From: Acanthosepion esculentum
Lineage: Eukaryota; Mollusca; Cephalopoda; Sepiida; Sepiidae
DNA: 64,000 bases
Direction of reading: 5' to 3'
NCBI GenBank assembly: GCA_964036315.1
Contig: CAXIWW010000817.1
Location: 841,501 to 905,500, forward strand
The notes below the pieces were generated by a model, which saw only the letters and a program-made list of their open reading frames with translations, was not told where the DNA came from and searched no databases. This document shows positions 1 through 12,216 of the stretch, piece after piece. Numbering within the stretch: the stretch's first letter is position 1; every line of letters starts with the position of its first letter. The position numbers were made by a program, and so were the translations under genes.

Positions 1-293
1 CCTTAAAAGCAATCCCAGGCGGCTACGTGCCGATTACTCCTGGGATTTTGTGGTAACTGCCTTACAAGCAATCTCAGGCTGCTACAAGCCGAATTCTCCG
101 GGCTCTATTGTGACAACTGCTTTACAAGCAATCTCAGGCTGCAGCAATCCCAATTCTCTTGGGGGGTTTCCAATTGCCTTAGAAGCAATGCCAGGCGGCT
201 ACGACCCGATTTCTCCTGGCTCTTTTGTGGCAACTTCCTTACAAGCATGGCAGGCTGCTACGAGCCGATTTCTCCTGGCTCATTTGTGGCATC
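1..293 (+). repeat. Satellite A, 60-bp monomers, forward block, cut by window edge
   Basis: This is a tandem array of a 60-bp unit. Each unit opens with GCCTTACAAGCAATCTCAGG, continues with a variable middle (GCTGCTACAAGCCGAATT or GGCGGCTACGAGCCGATT), and closes with CTCCTGGCTCTTTTGTG plus ACAACT or GCAACT. Units start near 59, 119, 176 and 236, and the first is cut by the window edge. The unit near 119 is 57 bp. Because 60 is divisible by 3, an open frame repeats a 20-residue peptide (ALQAISGCYKPNSPGS and so on). That frame is broken in many units and I treat it as non-coding. The family is not one I recognise. Confidence 0.93.
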
Positions 294-546
294 AGGCGGA
301 GATTTCGTGTAAGGCAATTTTCAGAAAAAAAACAAAAGAAGTCGGCTCGTAGCCGCCTGGGATTGCTTGTAAGGCAATTGGCACACAAAAGAGCCATGTG
401 AAGTCGGCTCGTAGCATCCTGATTTTTCTTGTAAGGCAGTTGTCTCAAGAGAGCCAGGAGAATTCGGCTTGTAGCAGCCTGAGAATGCTTGTAAGGCATA
501 TGCCACAATTGAGCCAGGAGAAATCGGCTCGTACCAGCCTGGGATT
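294..546 (-). repeat. Satellite A, inverted segment of about four monomers
   Basis: The 60-bp unit is here in reverse orientation. The opening motif appears as GCTTGTAAGGCAATT or GCTTGTAAGGCAGTT at about 310, 370, 430 and 490, and AGCCAGGAGAATTCGGCT replaces the forward AATTCTCCTGGCT. The left edge is where forward TTTGTGGCATC meets AGGCGGAGATTTC. The right edge is where reverse CAGCCTGGGATT meets forward ACAAGCAATCTC at about 546/547. Rejoining the left flank to the inverted right end gives a monomer lacking about 12 nt, so a small inversion with end loss fits. The first inverted unit carries an unusual A-run at 325-332. Confidence 0.9.
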
Positions 547-2450
547 ACAAGCAATCTCAGGTTGCCACTAGTCCAATTCTCCTGACTTTTTGTGCCAATT
601 GCCTTACAAGAAATCCTAGGCTGCTACGTGCCGATTCCTCGTGGCTCATTTGTGGCATCTGCCTTACAAGCAATCACAGGCTGCCGTCAGCACAATTCTC
701 TTGACATATTGTGCCAATTGCCTTAAAAGCAATCCCAGGCGTCTACGTGCCGATTACTCCTGGGCTTTTGTGGTAACTGCCTTACAAGCATTCTCAGGCT
801 GCTATAAGCCCAATTCTCCTGGCTTTTGGGGCCAATTGTCTTACAAGCCATCCCTGGCGGCTACGAGACGATTTCTCCTGGCTCTTTTGCAGCAACTGCC
901 TTACAAGCAATCTCAGTCTGCAACAAGCCGCATTCTCCTGGCTCTTTTGTGAAAACTGCCTTACAAGCAATGTGAGACTGCTACGAGCCGACTTCTCTTG
1001 GCTCTTTTTTGAAACTGCCTTGCAATCAAACTGAGGCCGCTACAAATCGACATCTTCTGGCTCTTTTGTGACAACTGCCTTACAAGCAATCTCAGGCTGG
1101 ATCCAGCCATATTCTCCTGACTTTTTGTGCCAATTGTTTTAAATGCAATCCCAGGCAGCCACGTGCCGTTTTCTCCTGGCTCTTCTGTGGTATCTGCCTT
1201 ACAAGCAATCTCAGGCCGCTACAAATCGACATATCCTGGCATTTTGTGACAACTGCCTTACAAGAAATCCCAGGCCGCTACGAAGCGATTTCTCCCGGCT
1301 CATTTTTGGCATCTGCCTTACAAGCATTCTCAGGCTGCAGCAATATGAATTCTCCTGGCTTTTAGTGCGAATTGATTTACAAGCACTCCAAGGCGTCTAC
1401 GAGCCGATTTCTCCTGGCCCTTTTGTGGCAACTGCATTACAAGAAATCTCAGGCTGCTACAAGCCGAATTCTCCTGGCGCTTTTGTGACAACTGACTTAC
1501 AAGAAATGTCAGGCTGATACGAGCCGAATTCTCTTGGTTCTTTTGTGAAAACTGCCTTACAATAATATCAGGCCGCTACAAATCGACATATCCTGTCTCT
1601 TTTGTAACAACTGCCTTAGAAGCAATCTCAGGCTGCCGCCGGGACAGTTCTCCTGATTTTCTGTGCCAATTGCCTTAAAAGCAATCCCAGGCGGCTACGT
1701 GCCGATTTCTCCTTGCTCTTTTGTGGTAACTGCCTTACAAGCATTCCCAGGCCGCTACTTGCCGAATTCTCCTAGTTCTATTGTGACAACTGCCTTACAA
1801 GCAATCTCAGGCTTCAGCAATCCCAATTCCCCTAGCATTTTGTGCCAATTGCCTTGCAAGCAATCCCAGGCGGCTACGAGCCGATTTCGCCTGGCTCATT
1901 TGTGGCAACTGCCTTACAAGCAATCTCAGGCTGCTGCAAGCCGAATTCTCCCGGCTCTTTTGTGCAAATTGCCTTACAATCAATCCCAGCCGTCTACGAG
2001 CCGACTTCTCTTGTCTCTTTTGTAAAAACTGCCTTAAAAGCAAACTCAGGCCACTACAAATCGACATATAGTGCCTCTTTTGTGACAACTGCCTTACAAG
2101 CAATCTCAGGCTGACGCTAGTCCAATTCTCCTGATTTTTGTGCTAATTGCCTTACAACCAATCCCAGGCTACTACGAACCGATTTCCCTTGGCGCATTTG
2201 TGGCATCTGCCTTACAAGCATTCTCAGGCTGCAGCAATATGAATTCTACTGGCTTTTTGTGCAAATTGCCTTACAAGCAATCCCAGGCGGCTATGAGCCG
2301 AATTCTCGTGGCGCTTTTGTGACAACTGCCTTACAAGCAATCTCAGGCCGCTACAAATCGACATCTCCTGTCTCTTTTGTGACAACCGCCTTACAAGCAA
2401 TCTCAGGCATCCGATAGTCCAATTCTCCTGATTTTTTGTGCCAATTGCCA
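547..2450 (+). repeat. Satellite A, 60-bp monomers, forward block
   Basis: About 32 head-to-tail 60-bp units, many of them 59 bp. Several monomer classes recur in rough order. One has the middle GGCGGCTACGTGCCGAT and ends GTGGTAACT (about 720 and 1672, with a degraded copy at 1136). One has the middle GCCGCTACAAATCGACAT (about 1034, 1213, 1571, 2054 and 2347). One ends CTGATTTTTTGTGCCAATT. The order suggests a loose higher-order repeat, with spacings of about 410-540 bp, but it is too irregular to give a fixed unit. Open frames of 60-124 codons here are fragments of the same 20-residue cycle. The block ends mid-monomer at GTGCCAATTGCC, where satellite B begins. Confidence 0.93.
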
Positions 2451-2699
2451 TACAGTCCCACGCAGACGACCCCCAGTCCCAGAAAAACCCACGCAGACGA
2501 TCCCCACCCAGGAGACTGTCCCAGAAAGTCCCACGTAGACGACGCACCACCTAGGAGAGGGTCCCAGAAATTCCCATGCAGACCACCAACTGTCCAAGAA
2601 GGTCCCACGCAGACGACCCCCCCACCCAGGAGACAGTCACAGAAAGTGCCACGCAGACGACCCCCACTACCAGAAAGTCCCACACAGACGACCCTCCAC

Positions 2700-3560
2700 C
2701 AAGGAGACAATCCCAGAAAGTCCCACGAAAACGACCCCCACTCCCAGAAAGTCTCAAGCAGACGACCCCCAGTCCCAGAAAGTCCCACGCAGACGACCCC
2801 CAGTCACAGAAAATCCCACGCAGACGACCCCCCACTCAGGAGACAGTCCCAGAAAGTCCCACACAGACGACCCCCACTCACAGAAAGACCCACGCAGACG
2901 ACCCCCAGTCCGAGAAAGTCCCACGCAGACGACTTCCCAACCAGGAGACAGTCCAAGAAAGTCCCACGCAGACGACCCACAGTCCCAGAAAGTCCCACGC
3001 AGACGTCCCCCCACCCAGGAGACAGTCCCAGAAAGACCTACGCAGACGAACCCCAGTCCCAGAAAGTCCCATGCAGACGACCCCCCACCCAGGAGGCAGT
3101 CCCAGAAAGTCCCACGCAGACGACCCCCCAACCAGGAGACAGTCCCAGAAAGTCCCACGAAAACGACCCCCACTCCCAGAAAGTCTCAAGCAGACGACCC
3201 CCAGTCCCAGAAAGTCCCACGCAGACGACCCCCAGTCACAGAAAATCCCACGCAGACGACCCCCCACTCAGGAGACAGTCCCAGAAAGTCCCACAGAGAC
3301 GACCCCCACTCCCAGAAAGTCCCACGCAGATACCCCCAGTCCGAGAAAGTCCCACGCAGACGACTTCCCAACCAGGAGACAGTCCAAGAAAGTCCCACGC
3401 AGACGACCCCCCACCCAGGAGACAGTCCCAGAAAGACCCACGCAGACGAACCCCAGTCCCAGAAGACAGTCCAGAAAGTTCCACGCAGACGATCCCCAGT
3501 CCCAGAAAGTCCCATGCAGAGGACCCCCCACCCAGGAGACAGTCCCAGATATCCCACGCA
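2700..3560 (+). repeat. Internal duplication in satellite B, period about 431 bp
   Basis: A block of satellite B variants is repeated in tandem. The rare unit CCCACGAAAACGACCC with the following GTCTCAAGCAGACGA occurs at 2722 and again at 3154. GACTTCCCAACCAGGAGAC occurs at 2931 and 3362. The order of short and long units between these marks is the same. The spacing drops from 432 to 431 because of a small length change in the second copy near 3330, where the unit reads GCAGATACCCCC. Limits are approximate: copy 1 about 2700-3130, copy 2 about 3131-3560. Confidence 0.8.
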
Positions 3561-6500
3561 GAAGACCCCCCAACCAGGAGACAGTCCCAGAAAGTCCCAC
3601 GCAGACGACCCACAGTCCCAGAAAGTCAGACGCAGACGACACCCAGTCCCAGAAAGTCCCACGCAGACGACCCCCAGTCCCAGAAAGTCCCTCGCAGACG
3701 ACCCCCAGTCCAAGAAAGTCCCACGCAGACGACACCCTACCAAGGAGACAGTCCCAGAAAGTCCACGCAGACGACCCCCAGTCCCAGAAAAACCCACGAA
3801 GACGATCCCCAACCAGGAGACTGTCCCAGAAAGTCCCACGCGGACGACACCCAGTACCAGAAAGTCCCACGCAGACGAACCCCCACCCAGGAGACTGTCC
3901 CAGAAAGTCCCACGCAGACGACCCCCCACCCAGGAGACAGACACAGATATCCCACGCAGACGACCCCCAGTCACAGAAAGTCCCACGCAGACGAACTCCC
4001 ACCCAGGAGACAGTCCAAGAAAGTCCCACGCAGACGAGCCCCCACCCAGGAGACAGTCACAGAAAGTCCCTCGCAGACTACCCCCAGTCAAAGAAAGTCC
4101 CACGCAGACGACTCCCAGACAGGAGACAGTCCCAGCAAGTCCCACGCAGACGACTGCCAGTCCCAGAAAATCCCACGCAGATGAACACACACCAAGGAGA
4201 CAGTCCCAGAATGTCCCACGCAGACGACCCCCAACACAGGAGAAAGTCCCAGAAAGTCCCACGCAGACGACCGCCCATCCAGGAGACAGTCACAGAAAGT
4301 CCAACGTAGACGACCCCCAGTCCCACAAAGTCCCAAGCAGACGACCCCCCAACCAGGAGACAGTCCCAGAAAGTCCCACGTAGACGACCCCCAGTCACAG
4401 AATGTCCCACGCTGACGATCCCCAGTCCCAGAAAGTCCCCCGCAGACGACCCCCTAATCCCAGAAAGTCCCACGAAGACGACACCCCAGACAGGAGACAG
4501 TCCCAGAAAGTCCCACGCAGACGACCCCCAGCCCAACAAGTCCCACGCTGACGACCACCCCACCCAGGTGACATTCCAAGAAAGTCCCACGCAGACTACC
4601 TCCCGTCCCAGAAAGTCCCACGCAGACGACCCCAGTCCCAGAAAGTCTCACGGAGACCGCCCACAGTCCCAGAAACTCCCACGATGACGACCCCCCACCC
4701 AGGAGAGAGTCCCAGAAAGACCCACGCAGACGACCCCCAGTCCCAGAAAGTCCCACGCATACGACCCAACACCCAAGAGACAATCCCAGAAAGTCCCACG
4801 CAGACGACACCCAGTCCCAGAAACTCCCATGCAGAAGACCCCCCACCCAGGAGACAGACCCAGATATCCCACGCAGACGAACCCACACCCAGGAGACAGT
4901 CCAAGAAAGTCCCACGCAGACGAGCCCCCAGTCCAAGAAAGTCCCACGCAGACGACCCCAAGACAGGAGACAGTCCCAGCAAGTCCCACGCAGACGACCC
5001 CAGTACCAGAAAATCCCACGCAGAGGACCCCACCCTGGAGACTGTCCCAGAAAGTCCCACACAGACGACCCGCCACCCAGGAGAGGGTCCAAGAAATTCC
5101 CACGCAGACGACCAACAGTCCCAGAAAGTCCCACGCAGACGACCCCCCACCCAGGAGACAGTCCAAGAAAGTCCCACGCAGACGACCCCCACTAGGAGAA
5201 AGTCCCACGTAGACGGCCCCCAGTCCAAGAATGTCCCACGCAGACGACCCCCAGTCCCAGAAAGTCCCACGCAGACAACCCCCCACCCAGGAGCCAGTCC
5301 CAGAAAGACCCACGCAGACGAACCCCAGTCCCAGAAAGTCCCATGCAGACGACCCCCAGTACCAGAAAGTCCCACGCATACGATCCCCAGTCCCAGAAAG
5401 ACCCACGCACAGGACCCCCAGTCCCAGAAGTCCCACGCAGACGACCCACAGTTCCAGAAAGTCCCACGAAGACGACCCCCCACCCAGGAGACAGTCCCAG
5501 AATGACACACGCAGACGTACCCCAGTACCAGAAAGTCCCACGCAGACGACCCCCCAACCAGGAGACACTCCCAGAAAGTCCCACGCAGACGACCCCCAGT
5601 CCCAGAAAGTCCCACGCACAGGACCCCCAGTCCCAGAAGTCCCACGCAGACGACACCCTACCAAGGAGACAGTCCCAGAAATTCCCACGCAGACGACCCC
5701 CACTCCCAGAAAATCCCGCGCAGACGAACCGCCACCCAGGAGACAGTCCCAGAAAGTCCCACGCAGACGACCGCCCACCCAGGAGACAGTCCCAGAAAGT
5801 CCAACGCAGACGAACCCCCACTTCCAAAAAGTCCCACGCAGACTGACCCCAGTACCAGAGAGTCCCACGCAGACGAACCCCAGTCCCAGAAAGTCCCACG
5901 CAGACGTCCCCCACCCAGAAGACAGTCACAGAAAGACCCACGCAGACGACCCCCAATCCCAGAAAGTCCCACGCAGACGACCAGCAGTCCGAGAAAGTCC
6001 TACGCAGACGACCCACAGTCCCAGAAATTCCCAGGAAGACGACCCCCAGTCCCAGAATGTCCCACGCTGACGAACCCCAGTCCCAGACAGTCCCCCGCAG
6101 ACGACCCCCTAGTCCCAGAAAGTCCCACGCAGACGACCCCCAGCCCAGTAAGTCCCACGCAGACGACCACCCCACCCAGGTGACAGTCCCAGAAATACCC
6201 ACGTTGACTACCTCCAGTCCCAGAAAGTCCCACGCAGACGATCCCCAGTCCCCGAAAGTCCCACGCAGACGACCTCCAGTCCCAGAAACGCCCACGCAGA
6301 CGACCCTCCACCCAGGAGAGAGTCCCAGAAAGACCCACGCAGACGACCCCCAGTCCCAGAAAGTGCCACGCAGACGACCCCACACCCAGGAGATAATCCC
6401 AGAAAGTCCCACGCAGACGACACACAGTCCCAGAAACTCCCATGCAGACGACCCCCCACCCAGGAGACAGACCCAGATATCCCACGCAGACGACCCCCAG

Positions 6501-8259
6501 TCACAGAAAGTCCCAGGCAGAGAAACACCCACCCAGGTGACAGTCCAAGAAAGTCCCACGCAGACGAGCCCCCACCCATGAGACAGTCACAGAAAGTCCC
6601 ACGCTGACTACCCCCAGTCCAAGAAAGTCCCACGCAGACGACCCCCAGACAGGAGACAGTCCCAGCAAGTCCCACGCAGACGACCGCCAGTCCCAGAAAA
6701 TCCCACGCAGATGAACACCCACCAAGGAGACAGTCACAGAAAGTCCCACGCAGACGACCGCACACTCAGGAGACAATCACAGAAAGTCCCACGCAGACGA
6801 CCCCCAGTCCCAGAAATTCCCAGGAAGACGACCCCCAGTCCCAGAATGTCCCACGCTGACGAACCCCAGTCCCAGACAGTCCCCCGCAGACGACCCCCTA
6901 GTCCCAGAAAGTCCCACGCAGACGACCCCCAGCCCAGTAAGTCCCACGCAGACGACCACCCCACCCAGGTGACAGTCCCAGAAATACCCACGCTGACTAC
7001 CTCCAGTCCCAGAAAGTCCCACGCAGACGACCCCCAGTCCCCGAAAGTCCCACGCAGACGACCTCCAGTCCCAGAAACTCCCACGCAGACGACCCTCCAC
7101 CCAGGAGAGAGTCCCAGAAAGACCCACGCAGACGACCCCCAGTCCCAGAAAGTGCCACGCAGACGACCCCACACCCAGGAGATAATCCCAGAAAGTCCCA
7201 CGCAGACGACACACAGTCCCAGAAACTCCCATGCAGACGACCCCCCACCCAGGAGACAGACCCAGATATCCCACGCAGACGACCCCCAGTCACAGAAAGT
7301 CCCAGGCAGACGAACACCCACCCAGGTGACAGTCCAAGAAAGTCCCACGCAGACGAGCCCCCACCCATGAGACAGTCACAGAAAGTCCCACGCAGACTAC
7401 CCCCAGTCCAAGAAAGTCCCACGCAGACGACCCCCAGACAGGAGACAGTCCCAGCAAGTCCCACGCAGACGACCGCCAGTCCCAGAAAATCCCTCGCAGA
7501 CGACACCCACCAAGGAGACAGTCACAGAAAGTCCCACGCAGACGACCGCACACTCAGGAGACAATCACAGAAAGTCCCACGCAGACGACCCCCAGTCCCA
7601 GAAAATCTCTCGCACATGAACACCCACCAAGGAGACAGTACCAGAAAGCCCAAACAGACGACCCCCAGTCCCAGAAAATCCCACGCAGACGACACCCACC
7701 CAGGACACAGTCCCAGAAAGTCCCACGCAGACGACACCCAGTCCCAGAAAGTCCCACGCAGACGACCCCCCCACCAAGGAGAAAATCCCAGAAAGTCCCA
7801 CGCAGATGACCCCCCATCCAGGAGACAGTCCCAGAAAGTCCCACGTAGACGAACCCAGTCCCACAAAATCCCAAAGAGACGACCCCCCACCCAGGAGACA
7901 GTCCCAGAAAGTCCCACGTAGACGACCCCCAGTCCCAGAAAGTCCCACACTGACGACTCCCAATCCCAGAAAGTCCCCCGCAGACAACCCCCTAGTCCCA
8001 GAAAGTCCCACGAAGACTACCCCCAGTCCTAGCAAGTCCCACGCAGACGACCCCCAGTCCGAGAAACTCCCACGCAGACGACACCCCACCCAGGAGAGAG
8101 TCCCAGAATGACCCACGAAGACGACACCCAGTCCCAGAAAGTCCCACGCAGACGACCCCACACCCAGGAGACAATCCGAGAAAGTCCCACGCAGACGACA
8201 CCCAGTCCCAGAAACTCCCATGCAGACGAGCCCCCACCCAGGAGACAGACCCAGATATC
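3548..8259 (+). repeat. GATATC-marked variant of satellite B, higher-order landmark
   Basis: A rare variant in which the AAAGT of the normal unit is replaced gives AGATATCCCACGCAG. It occurs at 3548, 3946, 4863, 6476, 7265 and 8254. In the last five cases it follows GGAGACAGACCC or GGAGACAGACAC, and in most it is followed within about 60 bp by the same pair of units. Spacings are 398, 917, 1613, 789 and 989 bp. The shared neighbourhood shows that the six sites descend from one another by block duplication and not by independent mutation. Confidence 0.7.
6019..7600 (+). repeat. Tandem duplication in satellite B, 789-bp unit, two copies
   Basis: Two successive 789-bp blocks (about 6019-6807 and 6808-7600) carry the same order of diagnostic variants. 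CAGAAATTCCCAGGAAGACG is at 6022 and 6811. CCCACGCTGACGAACCCC is at 6061 and 6850. GATAATCCC is at 6392 and 7181. GATATC is at 6476 and 7265. All four offsets are exactly 789. Only scattered substitutions separate the copies, so this is a young duplication of roughly 20 or more basic units. Related but more diverged versions of the same order occur around 3900-4180, 4800-5010 and 8100-8420, suggesting older rounds of the same higher-order repeat. Confidence 0.88.
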
Positions 8260-8606
8260 CCACGCAGACGACCCTCAATCACAAAAAGTCCCACGCAGAC
8301 GAACACCCACCCAGGAGACAGTCCAAGAAAGTCCCACGCAGACGAGCCCCCACCCAGGAGACAGTCCCAGAAAGTCCCACGCAGACGACCCCCAGTCCAA
8401 GAAAGTCCCACGCAGACGACTCCCAGTCCCAGAAAATCCCACGCAGATGAACACCCACCAAGGAGACAGTCCCAGAAAGTCCCACGCAGACGACCACCCA
8501 CACAGGAGAAAGTCACAGAAAGTCCCACGCAGACGACCCCCCATCCAGGAGACAGTCCAAGAAAGTCCCACGCAGACGAACCCCCACCCAGGAGACCGTC
8601 ACAGAA

Positions 8607-11600
8607 AGACCCACGCAGACCACCCACAGTCCCAGTAAGTCCCACGTAGACGACTCCCCACCCAGGAGACAGTCCCAGAAAGTCCCACGCAGACGACCCC
8701 CAGTCCCAGCAAGTCCCACGCAGACGATCCCCCCCACCCAGGAGCCAGTCCCAGAAAGTCCCACGGAGACTACCCCCAGTCCCAGAAAGTCCCATGCAGA
8801 AGACCCCCAGTCCCAGAAAGTTCCACGCAGACGACAGCCCACCAAGGAGACAGTCCCAGCAAGTCCCACGCAGACGACCCCCAGTCCCAGAAAATACCAC
8901 GCAGATGAACACCGACAAAGGAGACAGTCCCAGAAAGTCCCACGCAGACGACCACCCACCCAGGAGAAAGTCCCAGAAAGTCCCACGCAGACGACCCCCC
9001 CATCCAGGAGACAGTCCCAGAAATCCCAAACAGACGAACCCCAGTCCCAGAAAGTCACACGCAGACGACACCCACCCAGTAGACAGTCCCAGAAAGTCCA
9101 AAAACAGACGACACCCAGTCCCTGTAAATCCCACGCAGACGACCCCCCACGCAGGAGACAGTCCCAGACAGTCCAACGCAAACGAACCCCCACCTAGGAG
9201 ACAGTCCCAGAAAGACCGACGCAGACCACCCCCGGTCCCAGTAAGTCCCACGTAGACGACTCCCCACCCAGGACACAGTCCCAGAAAGTCTCACGCAGAC
9301 GACCCCCAGTCCCAGCAAATCCCACGCAGACGACCCCCCACCCGGGAAACATTCCCAGAAAGCCCCACGGAGACTACCACCAGTCCCAGAAAGTCCCACG
9401 CAGAAGACCCCAATCCCAGAAAGTCCCACGCAGACGACCCCCACCCAGGAGACAGTCCCAGAAAGTCCCACGCAGACGACACCCAGTCCCAGAAATTCCC
9501 ACGCAGACGAGCCCCATTCCCAGAAAGTCCCACGCAGACGATCCCACACCCAGGAACCAGTCCCAGAAATTCCCAAAAAGAAGACCCCCCACCGAGGGGA
9601 CAGTCCAAGAAAGTCCCACGCAGACGACCGCTAGTCCCAGAAAGTCCCACGCAGAAGACCCCCAGTCCCACAAAGTCCCACGCAGACGACACCGCAACCA
9701 GGAGACTGTCCCAGAAAGACCCACGCAGACGACACCCAGTCCCAGAAAGTCCCACGCAGCCGAGTCCCCACCCAGGAAACAGTCCAAGAAAATCCCACGC
9801 AGACGACCCCCACACAGGAGAGAGTCCAAGAAAGACCCACGCAGACGACCCCCATTCCAAGAAAGTCCCACGCAGACGACCCCCAGTCCCACAAAGTCCC
9901 ACGCAGACGACACCGCACCCAGGAGACTGTCCCAGAAAGACACACGCCGACGACCCCGAGTCCCAGGAAGTCCCATGCAGAAGACCCCCAATCAGGAGAC
10001 AGTCCCAGAAAGTCCCACGCATACGAGCCCCCACCCAGGAGACAGTCCCAGAAAGTCCCACGCAGACGACCCCCAGTCCAAGAAAGTCCCACGCAGACGA
10101 CCCCCAGTCCAAGAAAGTCCAACGCAGACGACTCCCAGACAGGAGAGTGTCCCAGCAAGTCCCACGCAGACGGCCCCCAGTCCCAGAAAATCCCACGCAG
10201 ACGAACACCCACCCAGGAGAGAGTCCCAGAAAGTCCCATGCAGACGACCCCCCACCCAGGAGTCAGTCCCAGAAAGTCCCTAGTAGACGACACCCTGTCC
10301 CAGAAATTCCCACCCAGACGACCCCCACCCAGGAGACAGTCCCAGAAAGTCCCATGCAGACGACACCCAGTCCCAGAAAGTCCCACGCAGACGACCCCCA
10401 CCCAGGAGACAGTCCCAGAAAGACCCACGCAGACGAACCCCAGTCCCAGAAAGTCCCACGCAGACGACTCCCCACCCAGGAGACAGTCCCAGAAAGTCCC
10501 ACGCAGACGACCCCCCACCCAGGAGTCAGTCCCAGAAAGTCCCTAGTAGACGACCCCCTGTACCAGAAATTCCCACGCAGACGACCCCCCAGACAGGAGA
10601 CAGTCCCAGAAAGTCCCACGCAGACTACCCCCCAGACAGGAGACAGTCCCAGAAAGTCCCACGCAGACGACCCCCCAGACAGGAGACAGTCCCAGAAAGT
10701 CCCACGCAGACGACCCCCAGTCACAGAAAGTCCCACGCAGACGACCCCCACCCAGGAGACTGTCCCAGAAAGTCCCACGGAGACGACACCCAGTCCCAGA
10801 AAGTCCCACGCAGAAGACCCCCCATCCAGGAGACAGTCCCAGAAAGTCCCAAACAGACGACCCCCCACCCAGGAGACAGTCCCAGAAAGTCCCACGCAGA
10901 CGAACCCCAGTCCAAGAAAGTCCCACACAAACGACCCCCAATCACAAAAAGTCCCACGAAGACGACCCCCACTCCCAGAAATTCCCACGCAGACGACCCC
11001 CCACCCTGGAGACAGTCCAAGAAAGTTCCAAACAGACGACCCCCCACCCAAGAGACAGTCCCAGAAAGTCCGACGAAGACAACCCCCAGTCCCAGAAAGT
11101 CACACGTAGACGACCCCCCACCCAGGAGACAGTCCCAGAAAGTCCCACGCAGACGAACCCTGTCCCAGAAATTCCCACGCAGACGACCCCCCACCCAGGA
11201 TACAATCACAGAAAGTCCCAAACAGACGACCCCCACCCAGGAGACAGTCTCAGAAAGTCCCTCGCAGACGACCCCCCACCCAGGAGACTGTCCCACGCAG
11301 ACGAACCCCAGTCCCAGAAAAATCCACGCAGACGACCTCCCACCCAGGAGACAGTCCCAGGAAGTCCCACGCAGACGACCCCAGTCCCAGAATGTCTCCC
11401 CCAGACGACAACCAGTCCCAGAAAGACTCACGCAGACGACCCTTCATCCAGGAGACAGTCCCAGAAAGTCACACGCAGACGACCCCCAGTCCCAGAAATC
11501 CCAGGCAGACGACCCCCACCCAGGAGACAGTCCCAGAAAGTCCCACGCAGTCGACCCACCACCCAGGAGACAGTCCCAGAAAGTCCACGCAGACGACCCC

Positions 11601-12165
11601 CAGTCCCAGAAAGTCCCACGCAGATGACCCCCAGTCCCACAAAGTCCCACGTAGACGACCCCCCACCCAGGAGACAGTCCCAGAAAGTCCCACGCAGAAG
11701 ACCCCCAGTCCCAGAAAGTCCCACGCAGACGACCCCCAGTCCCTGAAAGTCTCACACAGACGACCCCCCACCCAGGAGTCAGTCCTAGAAAGTCCCACGC
11801 AGACGACGCCCTGTCCCAGAAATTCCCACGCAGACGACCCGCCACCCAGGAGACAGTCCGAGAAAGTCCGAAGCAGACGACCCCCACCCAGGAGACAGTC
11901 CCAGAAAGACCCACGCAGACCACTCCCAGTCCCAGTAAGTCCCACGTAGACGACTCCCCACCCAGTAGACAGTCCCAGAAAGTCCCACGCAGACGACCCC
12001 CAGTCCCAGCAAATCCCACGCAGACAACCCCCCCACCAAGGAGACAGTCCCAGAAAGTCCCACGGAGACTACACCCAGTCCCAGAAATTCCCACGCAGAC
12101 GACCCCAAGTCCCAGAAAGTTCCACGCAGAAGACAGCCCACCAAGGAGACAGTCCCAGAAAGTCC
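8607..12165 (+). repeat. Dispersed higher-order block of satellite B, three copies
   Basis: The variant CCCAGTAAGTCCCACGTAGA followed by CGACTCCCCACCCAG occurs at 8631, 9237 and 11931. Each time it is preceded by GACGCAGACCAC or CACGCAGACCAC. Each time it is followed, in order, by CCCAGCAAGT or CCCAGCAAAT and then CCCACGGAGACTAC. The 8631 and 11931 copies continue further into GAAAGTTCCACGCAGA and AGCCCACCAAGGAGAC. The copies lie 606 and 2694 bp apart, so a block of about 250 bp or more has been copied non-adjacently. The interval shown spans all three copies and the ordinary satellite B between them. Confidence 0.75.
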
Positions 12166-12216
12166 CACGCAGACGAACCCCACCCAGGAGACAGTCCCAG
12201 AAAGTCCCACGCAGAC

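Noticed and set aside
50..2322. Open frames of 60-124 codons with a 20-residue repeat in satellite A
   Set aside because: The 60-bp period preserves frame, which is what a repeat protein would need. However, 59-bp units and stops break every frame within a few units, and neighbouring frames pick up the same peptide.
2436..4309. Long plus-strand open frames (up to 582 codons) reading Ser/Pro/Arg-rich repeats
   Set aside because: The same peptide cycle is open in all three frames of this strand, and a Trp/Leu/Gly-rich cycle is open on the other. Frames start and stop wherever a unit mutates. The unit is 31 or 43 bp, so no frame is preserved between units. This is a stop-poor minisatellite and not a proline-rich protein.
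5192..6559. 455-codon minus-strand open frame in satellite B
   Set aside because: It overlaps equally long open frames on the plus strand and shows only the repeat cycle (WDFLGLSPGWGVVCVGLSGT). No independent domain or non-repeat segment is present.
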